NCBI GenBank assembly: GCA_963731615.1
Contig: CAVSWD010000009.1
Coordinates: 186,001 to 250,000 of the forward strand
DNA length: 64,000 bases
Direction: 5' to 3'
Source: Gaiellasilicea sp963731615
Lineage (GTDB): Bacteria; Actinomycetota; Thermoleophilia; Gaiellales; Gaiellaceae
The notes beneath the pieces were generated by a model that saw nothing but the letters and a program-made list of their open reading frames with translations, was not told the origin of the DNA and did no database searches. Shown piece after piece: positions 45,035 through 53,889 of this stretch; positions within the stretch are counted from its first letter, which is position 1, and each line of letters starts with the position of its first letter. The position numbers and the translations under genes are program-made.

Positions 45035-45991
45035 ATGGTCGAACGCGTCCTGCTCGCCTCGCCCCGCGGCTACTGCGCCGGAGTCGAGCGCGCCGTCGAG
45101 ACCGTGGAGCTGGCGCTCGAGCATTACGGCCCGCCGGTCTACGTCCGTAAGCAGATCGTCCACAACATCCACGTCGTCCGTGAGCTCGAGGCGCGCGGCG
45201 CGATCTTCGTCGACTCCGAGTCCGAGGCGCCGGAGGGCGCGACGATCGTCTTCTCCGCCCACGGCGTCGCGCCGTCGGTGAACGCGGCCTCAGCTGCGCT
45301 CGGCCACAACGTGATCGACGCAACCTGCCCGCTCGTGACGAAAGTGCACGTCCAGGCCCGGCGGTACGCGGCAGACGGCTACACGGTCGTCCTGATCGGC
45401 CATGCCGGGCACGAGGAGGTCGTCGGGACGATGGGCGAGGCACCGGAGGCGACTGTCCTCGTGCAGGACGTCGCCGAGGCCGAGGCGCTCGACCTGCCGG
45501 CGGACGCGCGTCTCGCGTACATCACCCAGACGACGCTCTCGGTCGACGAGACCTCCGAGATCATCGGCGTGCTGCGCCGGCGCTTCCCGACGATCTACGC
45601 ACCGAAGAAAGAGGACATCTGCTACGCCACCTCCAACCGGCAGTGGGCAGTGAAGGAGTTGCTGGAGGAAGTCGACCTCCTGCTGGTGATCGGCTCGCGA
45701 AACTCGTCCAACTCGAACCGGCTCGTCGACGTCGCGCGCGCCGGCGGGGTTGCGTCCTACCTGATCGACGACGAGACCGAGATCGACCCGGCCTGGCTGG
45801 ACGGCGTCACGACCGTCGGCGTCACCTCGGGTGCATCGGCGCCCGAGAAGCTCGTCACCCGCGTCTGCGATTGGTTTCGCGCGCGCGGGGTCGAGCGGAT
45901 CGAGCCGTTCCGGATGGTGGACGAGGACGTCACCTTCCGCCTACCGGTCGAGCTCCGCCGCGAGCTGGCGCTCGCCGAGCAACAGGGTTAG
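45035..45991 (+). CDS. ispH: 4-hydroxy-3-methylbut-2-enyl diphosphate reductase IspH
   Basis: IspH makes IPP and DMAPP in the last step of the MEP pathway, with a 4Fe-4S cluster. The 318-residue protein has the three cluster cysteines in RGYCAGVERAV, DATCPLVTKVH and EDICYATSNRQ, and catalytic residues in FSAHGV and IGSRNSSNSNRL. ATG at 45035 puts the first Cys at residue 14, as usual. The stop overlaps the convergent ileS by 4 nt. Confidence 0.96.
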   Translation: MVERVLLASPRGYCAGVERAVETVELALEHYGPPVYVRKQIVHNIHVVRELEARGAIFVDSESEAPEGATIVFSAHGVAPSVNAASAALGHNVIDATCPLVTKVHVQARRYAADGYTVVLIGHAGHEEVVGTMGEAPEATVLVQDVAEAEALDLPADARLAYITQTTLSVDETSEIIGVLRRRFPTIYAPKKEDICYATSNRQWAVKELLEEVDLLLVIGSRNSSNSNRLVDVARAGGVASYLIDDETEIDPAWLDGVTTVGVTSGASAPEKLVTRVCDWFRARGVERIEPFRMVDEDVTFRLPVELRRELALAEQQG

Positions 45992-48900
45992 CGATCGACG
46001 CGACGGCGTCCCTGGTGGGAGGACCTCGCGATCTGCGGCTCGGAGATGCCGACGGTCTCGAGCGAGACCGCTAGCACCTCGCCCTTGATCCACTCCGCGT
46101 GGTGTTCGATCAGGTCGAGGTCGGCCGGAGGGAGCCTGACCGCGATCCGGTCGGTCAGCTCGAGCCCCTGCTCTTTACGCATCGAGTTGAGCGTGTGAAT
46201 CAGGTCGTAGACGCGGCCTTCGAGCTCGAGCTCGGCGTCGAGCGTCGTGTCGAGTGCAACGGTGACGCCGTTCTCGGAGGCAACCGTCCACCCCTCTCGG
46301 CCGGAGCGCTCGACGAGCACCTCGTCCGACCCGAGCTCGTGGCCGAGCACGCGGAAGCCCCCGTTCTCGAGCTGTTCGAACTCGCCCGCCGCGAGCGCCG
46401 CCCGCACCGCCCCGAGCTCCTTGCCGAGCTTCGGGCCGAGCGCCGGCAAGTGCGGCTTCACGTGCAGCTCGGTCGCCTCGACCGGGCCGAACTCGACCTC
46501 TTTGACACGGAGCTCCTCGCGCAGCTCGTCGGCGTGAGCCGCAGCCCGCGGCGCACCCTCGACGACGAGCCGGCGTAGCGGCTGGCGCAGCTTCAGCCGG
46601 GAGGCGGAGCGCACCTGGTGCCCGAGCCCGACGACCCTACGCGTCTCGGCGACCTCGGCCAGCAGCTCGGCGTCGGGCTCGGCCGCGTCCGGCCAGCCGG
46701 CCAGGTGCACCGACACAGGCGGGTTTCCATCCACAGCACGGACCAGAACCTGCCACAGGTGCTCGGTCAGGAACGGCATCACGGGCGCCACGATGCGCAG
46801 CGACTGGACGAGCGCGAACCAGAGCACGTGCAGCGCAACGGGGTCGCCGTCCCAGAACCGTCGCCGGGAACGGCGGATGTACCAGTTGGAGAGATCGTCG
46901 ACGAACTCCTCGAAGGCACGGACGACCTCGCCCGTGTAGTACGTCTCGTAGCCGGCGGTCGCCTCCCGGACGAACGCGTGCGTCCGGTCGACGAGCCAGA
47001 GGTCGAGCGGCCGCAGCTCGCTTTCCTTCGGCAGCGTCCCCCACTCCGGCCGGAAGTAGCCGATGTTCGCATAGTCGACGAAGAACTTGACCGAGTTCCA
47101 GAGCGTCAGCAGCTTGCGCTGAACCTCGCGTGCGGCCGCGAAGCCGAAGAGCAGGTTGCGGTCCGGCGGCTGCGCGCAGAACTGCCAGCGCATGACGTCG
47201 GCGCCCATGCGCTCGAACGCGTCCTCGGCCTCGATCATGTTCCCCCACGACCCGTGCATCTCGCGCCCGGTCTCGTCGAGCATCTTCTCGTAGCCGAGCA
47301 CCCGCTTATAGGGGGCGCGGCCGGTGAGCACGACCGACATGAAGTGCTGCGAGTAGAACCAGAGCCGGATCTGCTCGCGCATCTCCGAGACCCAGTCGGC
47401 CGGGAACCACTCTTCCCAGTACGCGTGGTCGTGCAGGTTCGCGGTGGTCAAGCCCGCGGCGGCGCCGGTGGCGTAGCCGTGCTGGACGAACTCCTGGTTC
47501 TGCCAGCCGAGCGTCGAGAAGGGGACGATACCGGCGTCGAGCCAGACGTCGCCTACCTCCGGGATCCGGCGCACCTCCTCGCCGCACTGCTCGCAACGAA
47601 TCGGCACCTCGTCGATCCACGGCCGCCGCAGCTCCTCGAGCTGGTCAAGCCCGTCGGTCGCGCGCTCTTCGAGTTCCGCCTTCGAGCCGATCACGTTCAG
47701 GTGCCCGCACTCGCAGGGGTAGAAGGGCAGCGGCAGGCCGTAGTAGCGGCGGCGCGAGATGTTCCAGTCGTCCATGTTTCGCAGCCAGTCGTCCATCCGC
47801 TTGCCCATGTAGGACGGCGTCCATTCGACGTCTTGATTCGCATCGAGGAGCGGCTGGCGCACCTCGTCGACGCCGATCAACCAGTCGTCGGTGACGCGCC
47901 AGATCAGCGGCGTGTCGCAGCGCCAGCAGTGGGGATAGCGGTGCTCGTAGAGGCCCGCCGCGAGCAGGTAGCCGTGCTCGGCGAGCCAGCCGACGATCTG
48001 GTCGGCCGCCTCGGCGGTCGAGAGCCCGTGCAACCAGCCGTAGTTGTCATTGAAGTGGCCGGCCTCGTCGACCGGCATCAGGACCGGCAGCTCGTGGATT
48101 CGCCCGAGCTCGAAGTCCTCCTGACCCGCGCCGGGGGCGATGTGCACGATGCCGGTTCCTTCCTCGAGCGAGACCTCGTCCCAGGGGATCACGCGGTGGT
48201 CTACCTCGGCTCCGGGGCCGAGCTCGTCGAACGGACCGCGGTACCGCCAGCCGACGAGCTCCTCGCCGCGCCGACGCTCCACGAACGATTCGTCCGGATA
48301 GCGTGAGGCTGCGACCCATTCCCCGTTCTCGCGCCGGCCGTACTCCGCCTCCGGCCGCACGGCCGCGGCGACGTTCGCGGGCACCGTCCACGGCGTCGTC
48401 GTCCAGATCACCAGCGACTCGCGTTCCCGATCGAGCAGCGGGAACCGGACGAAGAGCGACGGGTCGGACCGGTCGGCGTAGCTCCCGTGCAGTTCGTGCG
48501 CGGAGATGGACGTGCCGCAGCGCGGGCACCACTCGGTCGAGCGGTGTCCCAGATAAAGCCAGCCGTTCGTATGAACGCGCTTCAGGAACCGCCACACGTA
48601 CTCGATATTCGTGTCGCTGAAGGTGTAGTAGTCGTTGCCCCAGTCCATCCACTGGCCGAGGCGCTTCGAGCCTCTGATCAGGTCGGCTGAGTGCTCCACG
48701 ACCGCCTCACGGCAGCGGCGCGCGAACTCGGCCAGGCCGTACTCCTCGATCTCGCGCTTCGAGTTGAGGCCGAGCGAGCGCTCGACCCCGACCTCGATCC
48801 AGAGTCCCTGGCAGTCGAAGCCGTTCTGGTAGCGCTGGCGGTAGCCGCGCATCCCCTTGTAGCGCTGGAAGACGTCCTTGAGCGTGCGGCCCCACGCGGT

Positions 48901-49071
48901 GTGCACCGCGAGCTGCTTGTTCGCGGTCACGGGGCCGTCGATGAAGCTGAACCTCGGCCCGCGCCGGTTCTGGTCGCGGAGGCGCTCGAACGTCCGCTCG
49001 CGCTCCCAGAGCTCGAGGATCTCGAGCTCGAGCGCCGGGTGGTCGGGCTTGTCCGAGAGGGGTGCGAACAT
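45988..49071 (-). CDS. ileS: Isoleucyl-tRNA synthetase, variant with altered signature motifs
   Basis: The 1027-residue class I synthetase has IleRS-like architecture: GFDCQGLWIEVGVERSLG, editing domain with WTTTPWTVPANVAAAV and GTGIVHIAPGAGQEDF, EVGDVWLDAGIVPFSTLGW, and an anticodon domain with WYIRRSRRRFW. The HIGH site reads VHTAWGRTLKD and the KMSKS site reads EMHGSWGNMIE, so both ATP-binding signatures are changed. Cys pairs CPRC and CEQC remain. Start ATG at 49071, after which no frame break is seen. I judge it the resident IleRS, though a second copy elsewhere cannot be excluded. Confidence 0.85.
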   Translation of the reverse strand: MFAPLSDKPDHPALELEILELWERERTFERLRDQNRRGPRFSFIDGPVTANKQLAVHTAWGRTLKDVFQRYKGMRGYRQRYQNGFDCQGLWIEVGVERSLGLNSKREIEEYGLAEFARRCREAVVEHSADLIRGSKRLGQWMDWGNDYYTFSDTNIEYVWRFLKRVHTNGWLYLGHRSTEWCPRCGTSISAHELHGSYADRSDPSLFVRFPLLDRERESLVIWTTTPWTVPANVAAAVRPEAEYGRRENGEWVAASRYPDESFVERRRGEELVGWRYRGPFDELGPGAEVDHRVIPWDEVSLEEGTGIVHIAPGAGQEDFELGRIHELPVLMPVDEAGHFNDNYGWLHGLSTAEAADQIVGWLAEHGYLLAAGLYEHRYPHCWRCDTPLIWRVTDDWLIGVDEVRQPLLDANQDVEWTPSYMGKRMDDWLRNMDDWNISRRRYYGLPLPFYPCECGHLNVIGSKAELEERATDGLDQLEELRRPWIDEVPIRCEQCGEEVRRIPEVGDVWLDAGIVPFSTLGWQNQEFVQHGYATGAAAGLTTANLHDHAYWEEWFPADWVSEMREQIRLWFYSQHFMSVVLTGRAPYKRVLGYEKMLDETGREMHGSWGNMIEAEDAFERMGADVMRWQFCAQPPDRNLLFGFAAAREVQRKLLTLWNSVKFFVDYANIGYFRPEWGTLPKESELRPLDLWLVDRTHAFVREATAGYETYYTGEVVRAFEEFVDDLSNWYIRRSRRRFWDGDPVALHVLWFALVQSLRIVAPVMPFLTEHLWQVLVRAVDGNPPVSVHLAGWPDAAEPDAELLAEVAETRRVVGLGHQVRSASRLKLRQPLRRLVVEGAPRAAAHADELREELRVKEVEFGPVEATELHVKPHLPALGPKLGKELGAVRAALAAGEFEQLENGGFRVLGHELGSDEVLVERSGREGWTVASENGVTVALDTTLDAELELEGRVYDLIHTLNSMRKEQGLELTDRIAVRLPPADLDLIEHHAEWIKGEVLAVSLETVGISEPQIARSSHQGRRRVDR

Positions 49072-49102
49072 GCGCTCGATTCTAGGGAACAGTGATCGCG
49101 CC

Positions 49103-49142
49103 CCTGTCGTTTTGAAGACAGGAGCGAGGGGAACCCGCTCCT
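49103..49142 (+). promoter_or_regulatory. Two overlapping hairpins in the trxA leader
   Basis: CCTGTC (49103-49108) can pair with GACAGG (49117-49122), while AGGAGCG (49120-49126) can pair with CGCTCCT (49136-49142). The two stems share bases 49120-49122, so only one can form fully. The second stem ends 23 nt before the trxA start. Confidence 0.35.
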
Positions 49143-49165
49143 CAACCAGCGAAAGGAACTCCCGA

Positions 49166-49486
49166 ATGGCAACTGCAGTCAAAGAGGACACGTTCACGCA
49201 GGAGGTCCTCGAGAGCGACAAGCCCGTCATCGTCGACTTCTGGGCCGAGTGGTGCGGGCCGTGCCACGCGGTCGCGCCGGTGCTCGACAAGATCGTCGCC
49301 GAGCGCGAGGGCGAGCTGAAGCTCGTCAAAGTGAACATCGACGAGGAGCGCGAGCTGGCCGAGCGCTACGGGATCGTCTCGATCCCGACGATCGTCCTCT
49401 TCCGGGACGGCCAACAGGCCGCAGTCGCAGTCGGCGCGCAGCCGAAGGGCTCCCTGGAGCGCAGCCTCGGCCTCGTCGCCGAGTAA
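49166..49486 (+). CDS. trxA: Thioredoxin
   Basis: The 106-residue protein has the redox motif AEWCGPCHAVAP, the cis-Pro in SIPTIVLF and a normal C-terminal helix. It reduces protein disulfides and can feed ArsC-type and peroxiredoxin enzymes. AAAGGAAC precedes the ATG at 49166. The gene is divergent from ileS, and its stop abuts the convergent DUF2231 gene. Confidence 0.96.
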   Translation: MATAVKEDTFTQEVLESDKPVIVDFWAEWCGPCHAVAPVLDKIVAEREGELKLVKVNIDEERELAERYGIVSIPTIVLFRDGQQAAVAVGAQPKGSLERSLGLVAE

Positions 49487-50008
49487 CTAGTTTTCGGCTC
49501 GCTCTTCCTCCGGTTGGGGAACCGGTGACGCCGCCCGGCTCGCCGGCTCCTCGACCAGGTTCAGCACGCGCATGCCGTAGTTGAAGACGACCGTGCCGCC
49601 GAGCCAGCCCCCGACGGTGAGCATGAGGAAGGCGACCAGCGTCAGGATGAACGCGCCGTCGCCGACCGCACCGTCGATCCCGTCGCTGTAGCCGGCTCCG
49701 ATCGCGACGAGGAAGAACGCGGTCGCGATCAGCATTGCGATCATGTGGGCGGTGGCGATCCGCCAGAGCGGTGTCCCGCGCGAGATCTGCAGCCAGTCGG
49801 CGAAGCCGGTCAGCGCAGTCGGGCCGCTGAAGACGAGCCCGACGATGAGGGCGAGCGTCCAGGCGGTCGCGGCCTCCGTCTCCGCGACCCCCACCTTGCT
49901 CAGAACGGCCGCCGCGGTCGCGAAGGCGTACGTCCCGATCGTCGCGTCGGTGAGAGGCGGATGGAGCGGATGCCCCGGGGTGCCGCGAAGGAGGAAGTCG
50001 AGCTTCAC
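49487..50008 (-). CDS. DUF2231 membrane protein
   Basis: The 173-residue protein has four membrane segments and the DUF2231 opening TPGHPLHPPLTDATIGTYAFA, with two His residues that may bind haem or metal. The function is unknown. The acidic tail EEERAEN follows the last helix. Confidence 0.85.
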   Translation of the reverse strand: MKLDFLLRGTPGHPLHPPLTDATIGTYAFATAAAVLSKVGVAETEAATAWTLALIVGLVFSGPTALTGFADWLQISRGTPLWRIATAHMIAMLIATAFFLVAIGAGYSDGIDGAVGDGAFILTLVAFLMLTVGGWLGGTVVFNYGMRVLNLVEEPASRAASPVPQPEEERAEN

Positions 50009-50074
50009 GTGCGCCGAGCGTTTCCGATCAGGCGACAGCGCAAACGCAGCGCGAGTCGCGCCGCCAAGGAGGTG

Positions 50075-50227
50075 CTAGTCGCCGGCGGTCTCGAGATCGA
50101 GAAAACCGAGGAAGGCCGCGTGCTTGGCCAGCAGCGTCTCCATCTCGGAGAGGCCGACGGCTGCCCAGTCCTCGATCCAGGTCTCGCAGAGATCGTCTTC
50201 GATGGTGTGGAGGCCGCGCTCGCTCAT
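50075..50227 (-). CDS. Possible small acidic protein (50 aa)
   Basis: An ATG-to-TAG frame encodes 50 residues with normal codon use for this genome, Trp- and Glu-rich (ETWIEDWAAVGLSEMETLLA), likely one amphipathic helix pair. No clear ribosome binding site is seen before the ATG. It lies alone between DUF2231 and the divergent lipid kinase. Confidence 0.4.
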   Translation of the reverse strand: MSERGLHTIEDDLCETWIEDWAAVGLSEMETLLAKHAAFLGFLDLETAGD

Positions 50228-50262
50228 CTGGAAAAATGATCGACTTTCGACCCGATGGGTAC

Positions 50263-50280
50263 ATGGGCCGAACGGCCTAT
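50263..50280. promoter_or_regulatory. 18-bp palindrome upstream of the lipid kinase
   Basis: ATGGGCCGaaCGGCCTAT matches the site at 44874-44891 at 16 of 18 positions, differing only at the central two bases. It lies 26 bp before the kinase start at 50307 and 35 bp from the divergent small gene. Confidence 0.45.
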
Positions 50281-50306
50281 CTTTCGGGCCGGCCGGGCCT
50301 CACTCG

Positions 50307-51119
50307 ATGCAGCTATTCCTGATCGTCAACCCACGCTCCGGCACGGGCTCTCCGAGCGCCGAGGAGCTTCGCGACGCGGCTCGTTCCCGCGGCATCCACG
50401 TGCACTTCCTGGAGGACGGCGACGACCTCGAGGAGCTCGCACGCGGCTCCGGCGCATCGGTCCTCGGCATGGCCGGCGGCGACGGCTCGCTGGCAACGGT
50501 CGCGTCCGTCGCGATCGAGCAGGACGTTCCCTTCGTCTGCATCCCGTTCGGGACCCGCAACCACTTCGCGCGGGACCTCGGGCTCGACCGAGACGATCCA
50601 CTTGCCGCCCTCGCCGCGTTCGACCAGGGCGAGGAGCGCCGCATCGACGTCGGCAGAGTCGGCGACCGGCTCTTTCTGAACAACGTCTCGCTCGGGCTCT
50701 ACGCGCTTCTCGTCCACGAGCGCGAGCACCACCGCCGCCGCCGGAACGCGCTCGCCCGGTTGCGCGCGCTGGCGCTGAGCTTCCGTCATCGCCGCCGGCT
50801 CCGGCGCTTCACGATCAACGGAAAGCCGGTCCGCGCCCGGCTCGTGCTCGTCGCGAACAACGACTACACGCTCGAGCTGCTGTCGCTCGGCGAGCGCGAG
50901 CGCCTCGACGAGGGACGGCTGCACCTGTATATCCCGCACGGCTTCCGGCGGATCACGTGGGACGAGCAGAGCTGCACCGAGCTCGAGATCGGCGCGAAGG
51001 AGCGGCACGTCCGGGCGGCGATCGACGGCGAGCCGGCCGAGCTCGACACGCCGCTCCAGTTTCGGATCGAGCCGCGCGCCCTACGCGTGCTGGTGCCGCG
51101 CGCGCCAGAGGCCGAGTAG
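50307..51119 (+). CDS. Diacylglycerol kinase family lipid kinase
   Basis: The 270-residue protein begins FLIVNPRSGTG and has MAGGDGSLATVAS (the nucleotide loop of DAGK_cat) and PFGTRNHFARDLGL. These define the DAGK/sphingosine kinase-like family, which phosphorylates lipid alcohols. The C-terminal beta domain with AAIDGEPAELDTPL is also typical. The exact lipid is unknown. It overlaps the convergent Nudix gene by 39 nt. Confidence 0.88.
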   Translation: MQLFLIVNPRSGTGSPSAEELRDAARSRGIHVHFLEDGDDLEELARGSGASVLGMAGGDGSLATVASVAIEQDVPFVCIPFGTRNHFARDLGLDRDDPLAALAAFDQGEERRIDVGRVGDRLFLNNVSLGLYALLVHEREHHRRRRNALARLRALALSFRHRRRLRRFTINGKPVRARLVLVANNDYTLELLSLGERERLDEGRLHLYIPHGFRRITWDEQSCTELEIGAKERHVRAAIDGEPAELDTPLQFRIEPRALRVLVPRAPEAE

Positions 51120-51590
51120 CTCCGGGAAGTGGGGAAACGCGAGCTCGCCGTCGGCGGGAAGCTCGTCGGGAGCGAACCACATCAGCTCGGAGACGTCGTC
51201 CGCCGCCCGCTCCGTGCCACCGACGACGCGGGCGTCCCACGTCAGGCAGAGGACGGTTCGCCCCTGGTAGCCCGGCTCCATCCAGACGCCGACGAACCCT
51301 TGCGGCTCGACCTCGAGCCCGGTCTCCTCACGCAGCTCGCGGACGAGCGCGTCCAGCGGATGCTCGTTCTCCTCGAGAAACCCGCCCGGGAGATCCCACA
51401 GGCCCTTGCTCGGGTCGAACGCGCGCCGGCCGAGCAGCAGGCGGCCGTCGCGCTCGACGAGCGCCTGCACCGCCGGTGCCGGGTTCGACCAGGCGACATG
51501 GCCGCACGCCGGGCAGGCGAAATGGTCGCCGCGGTGCTCGCCCTCGACGCCGCAGCGGGGGCAGAACCGCCAGCCGTCGAGTACCCCCAT
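51081..51590 (-). CDS. Nudix hydrolase with N-terminal zinc ribbon
   Basis: The 169-residue protein starts with a zinc ribbon (CPRC then CPACG) as in NADH pyrophosphatase NudC, followed by a Nudix domain with GGFLEENEH and RELREETGL. It hydrolyses nucleoside diphosphates linked to another group; NudC-like NADH or NAD-capped RNA is possible, but the N-terminal NudC domain is absent. It ends inside the 3' end of the kinase gene. Confidence 0.86.
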   Translation of the reverse strand: MGVLDGWRFCPRCGVEGEHRGDHFACPACGHVAWSNPAPAVQALVERDGRLLLGRRAFDPSKGLWDLPGGFLEENEHPLDALVRELREETGLEVEPQGFVGVWMEPGYQGRTVLCLTWDARVVGGTERAADDVSELMWFAPDELPADGELAFPHFPELLGLWRARHQHA

Positions 51591-51607
51591 CGGGCTACGG
51601 TATCCCG

Positions 51608-51982
51608 GTGAGCCCGAGACATGTCCCTGCCACGGTTCACGAGCTGACGCGCGTCGAGCTCCTCGCAGGCCTGCCCGGCTCGAAGCTCGCCGAGCTGGCG
51701 GGGAGGCTTGAACGGGAGGACGTCGACCCCGGCGCGACGGTCGTTCGCGAAGGCGATCCGGGCGATCGCTTCTACATCGTCCTCTCGGGAATGCTGAGCG
51801 TCTCGCAGGCGGGAGTCGGCGAGCGGCGGCTCCTGCGGCCCGGGGACTCGTTCGGGGAGGTGGCGCTCGCGATGGGAATCCCGCGCACCGCGTCGGTCCG
51901 CGCGATCACGCCGGCGGTCGTCGCGAGCTGCGACAGCGACACCTTCGACGAGATCCTGCGACCGCTGTTTGCAGATGAGTGA
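51608..51982 (+). CDS. Cyclic nucleotide-binding domain protein
   Basis: The 124-residue protein is a single cNMP-binding domain: GDPGDRFYIVLSGMLSV, then RLLRPGDSFGEVAL with the phosphate-binding Gly-Glu and an Arg in PRTASVRAI. No DNA-binding or channel domain is attached. GTG start at 51608 is 17 bp from the divergent Nudix start. Its stop overlaps the next start by 8 nt. Confidence 0.85.
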   Translation: MSPRHVPATVHELTRVELLAGLPGSKLAELAGRLEREDVDPGATVVREGDPGDRFYIVLSGMLSVSQAGVGERRLLRPGDSFGEVALAMGIPRTASVRAITPAVVASCDSDTFDEILRPLFADE

Positions 51983-52691
51983 CGTCCTGCTCCTGCACGC
52001 GGGGATCGCCGACCGGCGCATGTGGGCGCCGCAGATCGAGGCGCTGGAGGCGGCTGGACATCAAGCACGCGCCGCCGACCTGCCTGGCTTCGGCGACGCT
52101 GCGCTCACCCCGCCGACCGTCGACTACGTCGGGTTCGCCGCGGAGCAGCTCAACAGTCCGGCAACAGTCGTCGGCTGCTCGTTCGGAGGCCGGATCGCAC
52201 TGGAGCTCGCCCTGGCCCGGCCGGAGCTCGTCGAGCGCCTCGTCCTGATCGGCGCCGGTCTCGGGTCGTGGGAGTGGTCCGAGGCAGCGCAGGCCGGCTT
52301 CGCCGAGGAAGAGGAGGCGATCGAACGCGGCGACCTCCACGAGGCTGCGGCCTCACAGGCGCGGATGTGGCTGGCGGACGGCGCCACGCCCGAGGTGCGC
52401 GAGCTGACCGAGGCGATGACGCTTCGCTCGTACGAGCAGCAGCTGCCCGTGGACGGACAGGTGCAGGCCGTCTGGCCGGACCTCTCGGCCGAGACGAGGC
52501 TCGCGGAGGTCGGCGTGCCGACGCTGGTCGTCGTCGGCTCGGAGGACGTCGCCGACATCAAGGAGATGGCCGAACGGCTAACCGAAGCGATCCCCGACGC
52601 CAGGCTGGAGACGATCGAGGGCGCCGGGCACCTGCCGAGCCTCGAGCGGCCGGCCGAGCTCAACCGGCTACTCCTCGACTTCCTCCAGTAG
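51975..52691 (+). CDS. Alpha/beta hydrolase
   Basis: The 238-residue alpha/beta hydrolase has the nucleophile elbow GCSFGGRIAL, oxyanion region LLLHAGIADRRMW, acid Asp near VVVGSEDVADI and catalytic His in GAGHLPSLERP. The substrate is unknown. The start overlaps the cNMP-binding gene by 8 nt, so the two are co-translated. Confidence 0.87.
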   Translation: MSDVLLLHAGIADRRMWAPQIEALEAAGHQARAADLPGFGDAALTPPTVDYVGFAAEQLNSPATVVGCSFGGRIALELALARPELVERLVLIGAGLGSWEWSEAAQAGFAEEEEAIERGDLHEAAASQARMWLADGATPEVRELTEAMTLRSYEQQLPVDGQVQAVWPDLSAETRLAEVGVPTLVVVGSEDVADIKEMAERLTEAIPDARLETIEGAGHLPSLERPAELNRLLLDFLQ

Positions 52692-53486
52692 CGCGTCCGC
52701 GAGCGCCGGCCACGCGGCGACGGCCCAGTCCCCGAACGACACGTCCGCGACCGCAGCGCAGACGAGCCCGCGCTCGGGGTCGACCCAGAGGAACGTCGCC
52801 GTCCCCGGCTTCGAGCCGAAGTGACCGTAGGTCGCGGCGGAGTTGAGCGAGCCGGTCCAGTGCGGCGACTTGTCGTCGCGCAGCTCGAAGCCCAGGCCCC
52901 AGTCGTTCGGGCTCTGCCGCCCGTAGCCCGGCAGCACCCCCTCGAGCCCGGGGAACTGGACGGACGTCGCCTCGGCGAGCGTCTCGGGCGCGATCAGCGT
53001 CGGCGAGAGCGCCTCGCGGCCGAAGCGGAGCATGTCGCGGAGGTCGCCGACGATCCCGCCGGCGGCGTCGCCGTCGAGCGTCGCGGCGAGTCCGAGCGGC
53101 GCGAGCACGGCCTCGTCGAGATACGACCCGAACGGGATCTCCGTGCGGGCTGCGAGGTGATCTGCGAGCGCGAGGAAGCCCGAGTTCGAGTAGATGCGGC
53201 GCTCGCCCGGCCTGCCGAGCGGTTTCGGAGCGTCCCAGGCAAGCCCCGACGCGTGCGCGAGCAGATGCCGCACCGTCGCGCCCTCGGGACCGGCCGGCTC
53301 GTCGAGATCGAGGGCTCCTTCCTCAGCCGCGATCAGCGTCGCGTAGGCGACGAGCAGCTTCGTGACCGACCCCCACCCGAGCCTGTGCCCAACGTCGCCG
53401 TGCTCGGCGATCACGCCGTCCGCGCCTGCGACTCCGGCGGCCGCATGCCCGGCCGGCCACGAGTCGACCTGGCGCAGGGCGTCCAC
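52668..53486 (-). CDS. Serine hydrolase, class C beta-lactamase family
   Basis: The protein of about 272 residues has SxxK in WGSVTKLLVAY, YxN in RRIYSNSGF, and a late HFGSKPGTATF in the HxG region, so it is a penicillin-binding-type esterase or peptidase. No signal peptide is clear. The start GTG at 53486 is preferred because a longer frame to 53522 would overlap the divergent RidA start. The 3' end overlaps the hydrolase gene by 24 nt. Confidence 0.84.
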   Translation of the reverse strand: MDALRQVDSWPAGHAAAGVAGADGVIAEHGDVGHRLGWGSVTKLLVAYATLIAAEEGALDLDEPAGPEGATVRHLLAHASGLAWDAPKPLGRPGERRIYSNSGFLALADHLAARTEIPFGSYLDEAVLAPLGLAATLDGDAAGGIVGDLRDMLRFGREALSPTLIAPETLAEATSVQFPGLEGVLPGYGRQSPNDWGLGFELRDDKSPHWTGSLNSAATYGHFGSKPGTATFLWVDPERGLVCAAVADVSFGDWAVAAWPALADALLEEVEE

Positions 53487-53505
53487 GGCGTTGGATACTA
53501 GATCC

Positions 53506-53889
53506 GTGGAGCGCCGTCTCATCCCGGGCCATTCGCCGTTCGAGCCGGTGGTCGGCTACTCGCGGGCGGTCGTCAGCGGCGCGAACGTGCACGTCTCCGG
53601 CACGGCGCCGATCCCCCGCGACGGCGATCCGCCCGGAGACGCGTACGAGCAGGCGCGGCTCTGCCTCGAGATCGTCGGCGGCGCGCTCGGCGAGGCGGGT
53701 GCTCGCTTCGAGGACGTCGTGCGCACACGGATCTACCTGACCGACGCGGACGATTACGAGCAGATCGCCCGTGCGCACGGGGAGGTGTTCCGCGAGATCC
53801 GGCCCGCATCGACCGCCGTCATCGTCAAGGGCCTGCTCGACCCACGCTGGCGTGTCGAGATCGAGGCCGAGGCCGTTCTTCGAGGATGA
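53506..53889 (+). CDS. RidA/YjgF family protein
   Basis: The 127-residue protein has VHVSGTAPIPRDG, EDVVRTRIYLTDADDY and RPASTAVIVKGLLDPRWRVEIEAEAV, which hold the imine-deaminase Arg and the RidA signature. RidA deaminates reactive enamines made by PLP enzymes. GTG start at 53506. The stop overlaps the next ATG (ATGA). Confidence 0.88.
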   Translation: MERRLIPGHSPFEPVVGYSRAVVSGANVHVSGTAPIPRDGDPPGDAYEQARLCLEIVGGALGEAGARFEDVVRTRIYLTDADDYEQIARAHGEVFREIRPASTAVIVKGLLDPRWRVEIEAEAVLRG

